Source: Metarhizium brunneum
Taxonomy: Eukaryota; Ascomycota; Sordariomycetes; Hypocreales; Clavicipitaceae
Length of the DNA: 64,000 bases
NCBI RefSeq assembly: GCF_013426205.1
Contig: NC_089427.1
Span: 682,001 to 746,000 of the forward strand
Reading direction: 5' to 3'
Shown: positions 35,301 through 45,416 of the stretch, one piece after another
Layout: each line of letters starts with the position of its first letter
How positions within the stretch are numbered: position 1 is the first letter of the stretch
The notes under the pieces: model-generated
Database searches by the model: none
What the model was told of the DNA's origin: nothing
The model's input: the letters and a program-made list of their open reading frames with translations, nothing else
Program-made: the position numbers and the translations under genes

Positions 35301-38019
35301 GGCACAGCGTCGGTTGAGGCCGATGGGGAAGGCCTGGTAACATTGAACACCTCCTTTGGCACTCCCGGTACAATCATCTCTGCTGAAATCTTCGTATGAC
35401 GGCTTGGATTCTGTAAAATGGGAACCTGGCGTAGATGGCTCGTTGAGGGCTGAAAGAGTAGCCCCTGATCAGTCTTTGGTGCCGAGAACTTAATGGTCTG
35501 ATCCAACGGTGCGGAAGACCTTTTCCACGACTTCACTGTCGCCACATGAGAAGAAGGGCTCATTTGGCCAGGAGTGGTTGTTGACTGGAATCGATTTGTT
35601 GCATGGATTTCAACAGTTATCGTCTGATCGGCCACTGGATCTACACCATCGCTGTCCTCTGCAACTCCCGCCAAACCTCGAAGTGAAGGTGAAGGCTCTG
35701 GAGATGCATCGACATAGGTCTCGTTACTTGACTCGCGGGTTTTTGAAGCAAAAAAGGCGGATTTTCTGCCCCGACGACTCGAACCTTGTTCTCCAGGTGT
35801 ATATTGAAGATTGCACGGTGTCTGAGACTTTTCGAGATGGTATTTAAGTCCAATATCGTTCTTCCAACTGCCTCCACATGTTTCACAAACCCAAGGCCGT
35901 GATGAAGGGCTTTCAACGGAGGCTGCGTGTGGCGGCCTGCCTCGCCCTCTTCCACGAGCCGAGCCACGGCCCCTTCCACGACCTCTTCGACCGCGCGATG
36001 GGGTCGTGTCCGGACCGATTTGATCTAGTTTATTGTGCATCGATTTGTCTGCTTCCATCGTCAAGGATGGGTTTTCGGCGGCGGTATGTGGTGTTGAGTC
36101 CTGGTCATTTTGACACATAGACCCCTGAGCCAGCACTTTCCGAAGTGCCTTGCTCGCAATGCGAAGAGTGACAAAACCATTCGTTCTCTGACGTTTTTTG
36201 CCAACTTCAGACTCTATAGTTTGCTGGCTATGGAGTCTTGTTGTAGGTTCAGGGGCATCGGCTAGTTCACCTTTTTTAGGTCGCCCGCGCCTTTTTGATT
36301 CACCGGAAGTAGAGCCTTGTGTCTTGACTAGCCCACATATATTTGATAAAGTGGTATTCACTGAAGAGAATTTAGGCTTGGATGACGGGGCTTCAAACCA
36401 ATGCATACATGTTGATAATGTTGACTGGCCTCGTCCCGCATCATTGGTGGAGTCAGGCTCTCTCGTCAAGGGAAGCCGAGGAATGTAATATCGATATGAT
36501 GCTACTTTTCCTACTCTGATATGTTCGCTCTTCAGTTGCATATGCTGCAAGCACAACGGCTGGACGGTAGAAGTGGCCATGCTTGTTGTCATACTGGACA
36601 TGTATCGATTAAAGGTCGGGCCCAACGTAAGAGCGTAGATCTCGGGGTTCGTCAGGCCATTTTCTCCGTATGATTTAGCTGCCTTTGTAATTTTCTGAGG
36701 TAACGGATTATCGATTGACCATGGAGGAATCTTTTCCAGGCGGGAGCCATTAACTCGTGTTACATCAACATGTCCATCTCGTTCTGCCAGTTCGGTCATG
36801 CCTATTAGGGCAGTCTTCATGGGCTTGGCGGCACGTTTCCCCGTAGCAAGAAAAGCTGCCCAATCTTTCGCACTCAGGTCTTTGTTGTACCTGATGCAAT
36901 CCTTGAACAATTTGTTGTCGAGTTTAGCGGCGACGTACTGAATGGTGCCACAAGAGTTGAGAAAACGACAAATCTTGGACACTATCTTCATTTGCCATCG
37001 CATCCCTAGTACGCCTAGCTTGGCCTTGAGATCTTGTAAGCGTATGACCTGCCATTCTTTTGTGGTGGCCATAATAGTGGTTGCCAGGGCGTGGAAATCC
37101 ATGGATTCGCCAGTCCAACGCGTGTGCCACGGGACTGGTTCAAGATTAGCTGCCAAAGTATGACGGGAAAGATTCATTTCTGCCTTTTGTTCAACAGCTT
37201 GATCGTCGGTTTCCTTTGGAAGCGGAGGAGCAAACAGTTTGAGCCAAAGTTTGCTGGTCTTCGTGCCCCTGACAAGCGTTGTCCTTTTCACGATATATCC
37301 CTTTTTAACCAACGAGTCTGTACGCTTCGGAACAGATCGTTTGTCTTGGTCGACAAGACGACCCAGATCACCTTGCAATATACCTTGGTCCTTGGTCGAA
37401 GCGATGCCCAGGAGTAGTAGCCACTCAGAACGGGGAACTCTTTTGTAGTTTACTGAATGGCCAGTGATCGTCTCCCACATGGTATCTTCGGAGACATAGA
37501 TTCGTTCCACAGAAAATGTCAGTAGACTCGATGCGTTGCTCGATGTCAACTCCGGATATGTCGGTTCTTGACCCTGGCCTGAGGTCCCATCGGAACCACT
37601 ATCTCCTCCGGACACCTTCTTGATTAAAGCCAACACCTCATGCACAGGACGATCATTGTGCTTCCTGTTAGGTCCCACGGATACGTCACTTCTTGCGACT
37701 AGCCAGCCCCAAATAGTAGCAACCGCATCTGCTGAAAGTGGCTCTCCAGGGCTTCGAGTCCGGGCCCCAGAAAAGCCAGCAGAGCCACGGATTTCTTTCA
37801 CAATATCACTAACAGCACAGCCTGCAGAAAGTATAAATCAGCAAGTATGAATTTTATAGTAGCTTTCCTAGCAAGCAGTCATTCTCTTCCTCGGGCGAGA
37901 GCTGATGTCTGAAAGTTGGAAAATTTCGACTCGGCTGTAGATGTGACCATACCTTCTTCACCAGCACAAGATATGATGATCAGTAGGTGCGAAATCAGCC
38001 CCTCAAGCTCCCAAGCCAT
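32312..38019 (-). CDS. tfc3: TFIIIC largest subunit, B-box binding
   Basis: Two exons, 37953-38019 and 32312-37821, give 1858 residues. The N-terminus begins MAWELEGLISHLLIIISCAGEEG and is joined to CAVSDIVKEIRG by one intron. Residues about 120-220 form the extended winged-helix B-block domain, with TGHSVNYKRVPRSEWLLLLGIAS and DLGRLVDQDKRSVPKRTDSLVKKGYI. Further on is an Arg/Gly AT-hook-like run near residue 634-655, a C2H2-like finger (CETCGGSWKNDIGLKYH) just after it, and long charged, Ser-rich linkers. The C-terminal half has several conserved helices (for example MIDFDRPQDYDWAKLIRW) and ends EWWWLTVPWLRR. The protein binds the B box of tRNA genes and starts assembly of the Pol III complex. 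The only start found uses the upstream exon; the end could shift by an intron near GVGLVVGE. Confidence 0.92.
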
Positions 38020-38590
38020 GCTGACCGACCTGCGGATGTTCTCATACTGAGAACGCAGTTTAAGTTGACAAAGATGTAAAAAAAAATGATTGTCGAAGTT
38101 TCTGATTGTGTTGCCCGGGAGTTGAACATGCGACCATCCCAGCTTTTTGCGAAAAAAAAGTGGATGCACAGGTTTTTTACCGGGTCGCTTCCCAGTTGCC
38201 CCACGGGTTTTATACTCCATGTCTCTGGTCGCCGTCACGCGTCGACACGAAGATAGCCTTATGACACAGTGGAGAAAGCAGAGGTGATTGGAAGAGGCGA
38301 CCATGATAATGACGTAATCACGACCGAAAGCACACATTCAGATTCCGCGTCCGGCAGGATATATGTGTCACCTTGGCCAGGTATGCTTAAAAATGATATG
38401 GTAACTGATATCATGGCCTTTATATGTCGGAATCTTGTCTGGTGAGATTATCTATGCATCTTACTATTTAGACAGGATATTATAGGCATTAATGTACCCC
38501 ATGCTGGGTATATAGCCACCGATTCCCATTACTCGTTGGATGACGGGATTTGAGGACTAGAGTCATTAGTTCAATTTTACCAGCGGTGTT
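38020..38590. other. Intergenic, TFIIIC 5' side, with tRNA-like element
   Basis: About 570 bp. On the minus strand between about 38215 and 38080 there is a TATAAAA, a GGGGCAACTGGGA stretch resembling an A box, a TGTTCAACTCC resembling a B box, and a run of nine T that could end a Pol III transcript. It does not fold into a full tRNA by eye. Confidence 0.35.
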
Positions 38591-39568
38591 CTATCTCTTC
38601 GATTTCCCTCGCTGGGCTTCAAGCTTAGCCTGTTCATGTTCCCTTATCTTCCTATACGCCTCTACCACGTCATCCCTGGCTGTCTGCAATTCCTCTCGTC
38701 TTCGCAGGCTTCCCGCAGACTTGGGGATACTGTCAACATCAACAGTCGCGCCTCCTACTTCAAGTTGTTTTCTCGTCTTTTTGTGAAGGAGCTCTGGCGG
38801 TGCTTGGGCGACATCATGAAGGCCAATCTTGACCTCCCCCCTCTTTCGAACCAACTCTAACCAAGGGTCTTCCTCTCGGCCCTTGCCCTTTCTTTTCCGA
38901 GACTTCTTATTGCCCCTTTTCTCATCGGCTTCCGTCCAAGCGCCGTCAGTAAACAAATCATCGTAGTCATTTTCTAATTCTCTTTCTGCTGCCAACTCGA
39001 GTTCTTCCTCTTTCTGTTCTTGTATTTTGCGTTCCTCGGCCCGCCACTGATCGTAGAGCTTGTGCATCTTCCGCTCCTTGCGTGTGCGTTGCACCTTGAT
39101 ACCAAGTGAATCTTTGCCGTCTTTGGTCTTTGTCTTCTTTGTAAGGCCAGCTACTGGCAATGCGGCGTCTACTCGGGCAGAAAATGATCTCATATCTTCC
39201 CCAGGCTTAATGCGCGGAACTTCGACCGGAGTTACTGAACTTTTAGGGCCGTTTTGGGCAGAAGAACTTCCATTGTCGAGTCCAGATCTTGATTTTTTAC
39301 CTTGAGCAAATGCCATAATACGCTTGAATGCTCGAGGGGCATCGTTACTTTTTCGATCTGTGCGGTGTTGTTTTTGCTTCGGATGGTCCGTCGTTGATTT
39401 GGCATTTTGCCTCTTGGATGATACTGGGAGCGGCAGAGCTCTCTGGGATGGAGGCAGGTCGAAGCTAAGAACAAATTAGCTGCCATCACTGTATGTGACA
39501 CGCCCAAACATGACTGGATAGACATACTTGTCGTCTTCGCCTCGCTTTCTCTTGTGTTTGTGAGGCAT
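38591..39568 (-). CDS. Conserved basic coiled-coil protein, probably nuclear
   Basis: Two exons, 39528-39568 and 38591-39464, give 304 residues. The start MPHKHKRKRGEDD is a run of basic residues of the nuclear localisation type. It is followed by NFDLPPSQRALPLP, DAPRAFKRIMAFAQGKKSRSGLD, a central helical segment (LYDQWRAEERKIQEQKEEELEL), KKSRKRKGKGREED, and a C-terminal coiled coil (TARDDVVEAYRKIREHEQAKLEAQ). No catalytic motif was seen. The layout resembles small nucleolar ribosome-assembly factors, but I do not recognise the family and assign no function. The exon 1-2 joint is supported by a GTATGT donor and TTAG acceptor and by the otherwise open upstream frame. Confidence 0.8.
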
Positions 39569-41644
39569 CCTAGGCTAGCCAGCGAAATAACACGGCACAA
39601 CGATGCAAAGGCCAGGACCGTGATTAATCTAGTTGCGCTTCACGTGCTCTTTTCATGGAGAATTTTGTCGAACGAACAGGCTGCTTGTAGATAGTTTGCG
39701 TCCGCGGTGTAAAGTTCCAGACATTGTGAACTTTTTTTTTCCGCATGGTCACAACCTACAATGTTCCGCCGAGATCCACTGTGTCAGACCCACTTTCCGC
39801 GCAAATCCGCGCACCAGTGGAAATACTAGCTTCCTATCTTTATTGGGCGCTTCAGCTTAACGTTTGCTGGCAATTACGTCAACTATCCTATTGCTTGTTC
39901 TCCATAAGGATTAGCATTAACACGAGCTACCAGGTCTAAAACGTCACACATTACTCTCGCAAACCTAGGCACAATACCCATTTTCGTCCAGTCATTCAGC
40001 TGTGATAGGTGTTCTATACTATCGAAGACCATACTGCGCCATTCTCACAAACTGTCTTCAGTAGAAATAGCTGGCCATTTTGGCAATAAGACAATGCTGT
40101 CCATGATTTGAAAGATATATTTGAGCCTTCCAGAAGCGGCCATACGACGCAAGCTAAGCCTCAGTTCCTCAGGAGCCAGTCGACAAGGTCACAGCCAAGT
40201 GTTACGAGAGAGCATCAGGTTCAGTGTCATCATCTCTTTGGCCATACTACTATTGATTTTCGAGCTCATCCAGTGCCCTTGATGTATGACGCATTGGGTT
40301 TCCTAGTTGGTTTTGCAGCTCTTCGGGCAAACTGGCGCTTTCAGCTGTCGCCAAGATGGCTTGGCAAATCGAACAACCGCAACCATTGTTAGCACTGATT
40401 ACGCCTTTCTGGACAGGGTTCTGAACCTCCCACGAGGAACAGCGTATGAGGAATGCGTATCTCTTCCTCATCTATCCCCTACCACACTTAAAGATGGGCT
40501 TTACGATCAACCTTCGCTACCGTGCGTTGTTGGGGAATCGGGTGGACACGATTTCAGGGTTATGTATTGGACTTTTCATATTGGCCAGTATCCTGAAGAC
40601 CTCGTATGTCGGTTATCATGAGCAAGGAGGTTGCCGGGAGAGCATGGACGGCCCCTCCAGGGCCTGTGAGTTTATCTGTCAAGACACCAGGAACAATGCA
40701 GATGCGTGAATGCAAGGGGTTCCATTATTCCATACCACACGGGTCATGTGGGCGCCCTGTGAATCCCCCAAAAGTAATGCCAGATGCATCTTGCCACCAT
40801 ACCAGCAGGCCGGCAAGCAATTTAGCGTCATCCAACCATCTCGCAACGCCTTGGGCGGGGAAACTTCAAGAATCAAACTATACCGAGTGTTGTAGAACAA
40901 TATGTCTCACGACGTTGTGCATATGCAATTGCAGCATTCATCACATGCATAGACAGTACAGCAGCTCAGCACCCGTATTCGCGTCCGGTGGTGCTCATAC
41001 TCGAGAGATGCGTGGCGCGCGGAGACAATACTAACAAGGACAATGAAGTTTCCCCACGAGGCTGGACCCAGCGCCACGGCACAGCACCGCATTGACACAA
41101 ACGAATTGTAGACTTCATTGTCTCGATACCTTGGCCGATCTGTAAGTGCATACTTGAGTACCTACATAAAGCTGGTCCAGCAGTGGCTGCTAGGCCAGCA
41201 GTGCACCACGGCATACCCGTCGTCAAGAAGAATAGGGCAACGGAAAACAAGGCTTGCACCATGACGAGCGGCTAGTACGGAGACTATTGGGTTGCATTGA
41301 CCACAATTCAATGGAAATGTTCAAATTGGGACTACTATCATCCTCAGCCATGTGATTGCTTCTCGAACAATGAGGAACAACAATATGAAGCACCAACCAC
41401 ATAGAGAGTAATAGTTTAGAAAACCTATGAACAGCATAGCATATCCACCTTGATGACATGACAGTAGACTCTCGGAAATTCGGGGACAAAACGGCAGGAA
41501 TACACGAGCCACTGGGTATATAAGTACTGAGGGGATTCCTGTGTTTAGTCCCCAGAATCTTACACAAATATACTCTACGTCTTGAAATACAATTATACAA
41601 GCTCTTTTTTGGTATAAATCCAACTACTTCAAACAATTTTCAAC
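39569..41644. other. Gene-poor gap before the pheromone-like gene
   Basis: About 2.1 kb. Several open frames of 60-140 codons occur, but all overlap on both strands and none carries a family motif or clear intron signals. Two AACAAT sites at 41366-41371 and 41379-41384, of the kind bound by HMG mating-type proteins, lie about 260 bases before the peptide gene. Confidence 0.45.
41517..41524 (+). promoter_or_regulatory. TATA box of pheromone-like gene
   Basis: TATATAAG lies about 120 bases before ATG 41645, which fits a core promoter with a 5' UTR near 90 bases. A strong TATA box is typical of highly induced fungal genes. Confidence 0.5.
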
Positions 41645-41731
41645 ATGCCTTCCACCAGAAACGTCAAGACCTCCGATAAGAGCGAGGAAGTCGCCCGATC
41701 TGGAGGCTACCAGGGCTGCACCATCATGTAA
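41645..41731 (+). CDS. a-factor-like lipopeptide pheromone precursor (28 aa)
   Basis: A 28-codon frame starts MPSTRNVKTSDKSEE and ends SGGYQGCTIM, a CaaX box with Met in the last place. Ascomycete a-type pheromone precursors are 20-40 residues long, often begin MPST (as in Neurospora and Sordaria), and end in a CaaX box that is farnesylated, trimmed and carboxymethylated. By analogy the mature peptide would end in YQGC. The gene has a TATA box and lies in a long gap without other genes. The stop is TAA. The ATGTAA at the end is also a GTAAAT donor: splicing 41728-41787 would change the end (see findings). What else it could be: an unrelated CaaX microprotein. It lies below common gene-calling length limits. 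Confidence 0.72.
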   Translation: MPSTRNVKTSDKSEEVARSGGYQGCTIM

Positions 41732-42962
41732 ATTTCCAGCCCACGCACACACTTACAGTCTCGAAGCGCGTCTCTTTGACCTTTCAGGGAGGTCGTGTTG
41801 ACTGCCGATTACGCCGAAACAGACAACGCTCAAGAAGGATAGATGAGGATACAAGTGTAAATGAAACTATGGCGGATACGCATGGCACGGGATACTTATT
41901 TTAATCCCGTTTCTTTTCATTTATGAACCCGCGGGCCTCGAAAACGACAGGAAATCGTTATTCGGATGTTGTTTTAAGATTCATCGCCACCTGGTCGAAT
42001 AAGATCCAGTCAGTGGCTGAAGAGTGGCCTCTCGCAAAAAGTATGCTGCAGCATATTTAGTACCGGGAGTGTTTTTTACAAGTATTTTCTATAATTATCA
42101 ATGAAGGCCATGTGTATAAAGTCTACGGATCCTACCAGAAACAATCTGTGCTTGTCACATTGTACCGACGTCAAACGTCAAAGGAAAGCATGTGTTGTGG
42201 CATCCGTTGACGTAGTTAAGCAAACAAAGGAATCTTACTACTAGGAACATTGGAGCAAGTTCACAGGCTCGGAACTATCACGGCACTACGATTTGGCAAT
42301 ATACACTTGTCGAGCAGCGCCTATGTACATCCGCGCTTCCAGTCCCCTGTTAGACCTTACCTACATAGGTAGGTATTCAGATCATGTCAACCCGCCGACA
42401 ACTCCAGGCAGACCTCCCCCGCCTGATCTGGGTACCTGCCTGGTTACAGGTCCGGTACTTTCTAATGTTGGTGGGTAGCAAACATTGGGCTAGTTGGCAC
42501 TATCAAGTACGGGTGTAGCTATTTGAGGAATTGAGCCTGGTCTGGTTGAACATCGCCAGCCACTGATCCCCCCCCAGCTCGTGGAAAATTACCTAACTTC
42601 ACGCGCGGCGCCTGTTTTTGCGGACAACAGAGCTCCCTCAGAACAGCTAAAAAATACATAAGTCATGCGCTGGTACACAAGCCTGATAAGCTGCCTTGTA
42701 ATAGCGAAGATGGTGTGTGATAGTAACCAAAAATACAAGAGTCCAGATCCATTGCACCCTAGGGTAGGTACTGAGTTGCCCAAGACACTAGTTTGGTATC
42801 TATGGGTGGGCCACTCGTCTAGGCGGTGAGAAGTGGTGCGGCAGAATTTTGTAAGTTTTTCAGTAATGAATGGGAATTTTTGGCTGGCAAGCAAGTTAGC
42901 ACCGCTCAAGACGCCAGGATTTTTCCCACCTGTCAACCCGTCACGACAAACGCCCACAAAAC
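41732..42962. other. Intergenic, pheromone-like gene to EBP2
   Basis: No gene seen. The first part includes the possible second exon of the pheromone-like transcript (41788-41842). A TACCTACATAGGTAGGTA palindrome lies at 42359-42376. Confidence 0.45.
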
Positions 42963-44331
42963 ATGGTGACCAAAAGCAGACTGCGCCTGGCGATTGCCGC
43001 AGAAAAGGGTATTGATTTTAAAAAATTAAAAGAAAAAAAGAAGCACAAAGAGAACCTGAAACGTAAGGGTGCGGCCACAGAGCTTGGTGGGGTTCCAGCA
43101 GCTCGGCGCGACGAAGGCGACGAGGATGACGATGCGCTTGACGGTCATGTTGATGTTGAGAGCGAAGGCGATGACATTGAAGAGGTCTGTGATTTAGCTG
43201 TACTGAAACGTACTGTTGATCGACTGCGGGGCTGACACAATTCGTAGATGAACATCGGAGCTGTAGACGAGACAGATACTTCCGATTCAGAAATTGAGTT
43301 GGAGGAAAAAGTCAGCAGGCACGCATCCGGAAAGAGAACAAACAACGAATCGAAACAAGAAGACGAAGAAGGAGACGATGACAGTGAAGAGGATGAGGAA
43401 GATATTCCAATTTCGGATCTTGAAGATCTCGATGACGAAGACAAAGAGGACCTGATACCACATACCCGGCTCACGATAAACAACACCTCCGCTCTCCAAG
43501 CAGCTCTCGATCGTATATCTATTCCAACAGATAAAAGCGCAACTTTTGCATCCCACCAGTCCATTGTCTCTTCCGTCAATACTGCCGATTCTATTCCCGA
43601 TATCTCTGATGACTTGCAGCGTGAGCTTGCCTTCTATTCGCAGTGTCTGGACGCCGCCAAGGAAGGTCGCACAAGACTTCTAGCTGAAGGCGTACCATTT
43701 TCTCGTCCAAAGGATTATTTCGCTGAAATGGTCAAGGAGGACGCCCATATGGAGAAAGTCAAGGCTAAGCTTATTGAAGAGGCTTCCGCCAAGAAAGCCG
43801 CTGCTGAGGCACGCAAGCTGCGTGATTTGAAGAAGTTTGGTAAACAAGTCCAAGTAGCCAAGCTTCAAGAGCGACAAAAAGCAAAGCGAGAAACCCTAGA
43901 GAAGATCAAAACACTTAAGAGAAGTAGGTTTCATAAACTCGCCATCAACCGATACAACCCACTTACTATTTTACTATGCTGTTGCTAACTGCATCCGTCT
44001 CTGTCTAGAACGCCAAGAGTCAGGCAATGATATGAATACCAACGAAGCGGACCTTTTCGACGTCAGTGTTGATAATGAGCTTGCTAGCCACGCACAAAGC
44101 ATGGGCTCTTCTCGAGGAGGCCCATCCGGCAAAGGCGTAAACGCCAAGCGTCAAAAGAAGAATGAAAAGTACGGATTTGGTGGTAAGAAGCGACATGCCA
44201 AATCCGGAGATGCTCTGAGCTCCGGAGACTTGTCTAGCTTCAATACGAAGAAGATGAAAGCTGGTTCAAGAGGAAAGCCAAAGGCATCAAGGCCTGGCAA
44301 GAGCAGGCGCAAGGCTATGTCGTCAAAATGA
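42963..44331 (+). CDS. EBP2: rRNA processing protein EBP2
   Basis: Three exons, 42963-43184, 43248-43923 and 44009-44331, give 406 residues. The N-terminal half is basic, then strongly acidic with Ser/Asp/Glu tracts. The conserved EBP2 core follows: DLQRELAFYSQCLDAAKEGR, RPKDYFAEMVKEDAHMEKVK and LRDLKKFGKQVQVAKLQERQ. The tail carries KKNEKYGFGGKKRHAKSGD and a final Lys/Arg-rich stretch, the family signature. Ebp2 is nucleolar and needed for 27S pre-rRNA processing and 60S ribosome assembly. SPB1, which acts in the same pathway, lies 13 kb away on the same strand. Confidence 0.94.
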
Positions 44332-45416
44332 TTGTTTCCATATTTATAAACTACTTCATCGCCTCATAGTCAATATCGGTTGTTTGCAATTACCCTCGCG
44401 GTCGAATCGTCGCTGGTATCTAGTAGATGTAGATTTCCAGTTAAACAAAGTAGGAGTCTGGATTATCTTGGTGCAGGGGTCGTTCATGGTTGCACATTTT
44501 TCAAAACAAAAGGGCGTTTGCATGAGCCCCATGCCATACTCTAATGCCGTCAGAATAATATAATTCAAATCTGCATGGTAACTATGCTTGTACTGAGCGT
44601 GCTAATGTTAACCGCGATTAGAAGGCAGCCACCATATCAACGTGATGGGAACCGTAGAGAAGCCAATATTAACATCATAATGTCGTTGCTCCATTCATCT
44701 ATGACTCAAAGGAAGATATAAGAGATTCTTCATAGCCCTACCATACTCCTCCTATCGCATACTCTACTTCGGCTTGCTCCTATAAAGTCCTTCCGGTACC
44801 TCGTCCTTCCCCATGACAACCAGTGAACCTACGAAACTTCACGTAGCCATAGTCTTTGGGAGACTAATTCTCACACAGTCGATGTCGCCTTTTAAGCCAA
44901 TGCCATCGAGCTTTGAAGATAATTGAGGTTCGCTGGCTAAGCTAGCCCGTGATGTTTTCGAAAGCGCTCCCGATAATGGGTTCCTTTGATCGAACATGCT
45001 CAAGGTTCAAAGATTCTGTCCACCTGACAGGACATTTTCATTTTTGCGGTGCATATATGTGTAGGTAGTACCTTCCAGCTGTAATTTCATGTGCAGGGGT
45101 ATTGTCTTTTTTCTTTGTTTTTGTGGTAAATGTCCTCTTACGACAGCAAAGAGGCTCTGTAAAATAGCTGGTGCACAAGGTCAACTCGTAGCGCCCAAGA
45201 AGGTGTTGATTGCGATGAGAGTCTGCCAAATCAAAGAGGAAAGTAGGACGTAATGCTAGAATGCCATGTTCCACCCATGACGCCGTGAAAACCCGTGGTA
45301 TCGAGATGAAATGCCGTGCGCTGATCAACGCTGTGATGTGCTATGCAGGTGCAACCTTCCGCAGACTATTGAAAAGAAAACAAATAAAACTGGTGCCCCT
45401 GGCTCCTATCATTCGC
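44332..45416. other. Convergent intergenic, EBP2 and samB
   Basis: 3' UTRs of EBP2 and samB and about 1 kb between. No coding region supported. Confidence 0.4.

Noticed and set aside
40108..41262. Several overlapping frames of 70-140 codons
   Set aside because: They lie on both strands of the same DNA and none has a motif or consistent exon structure.
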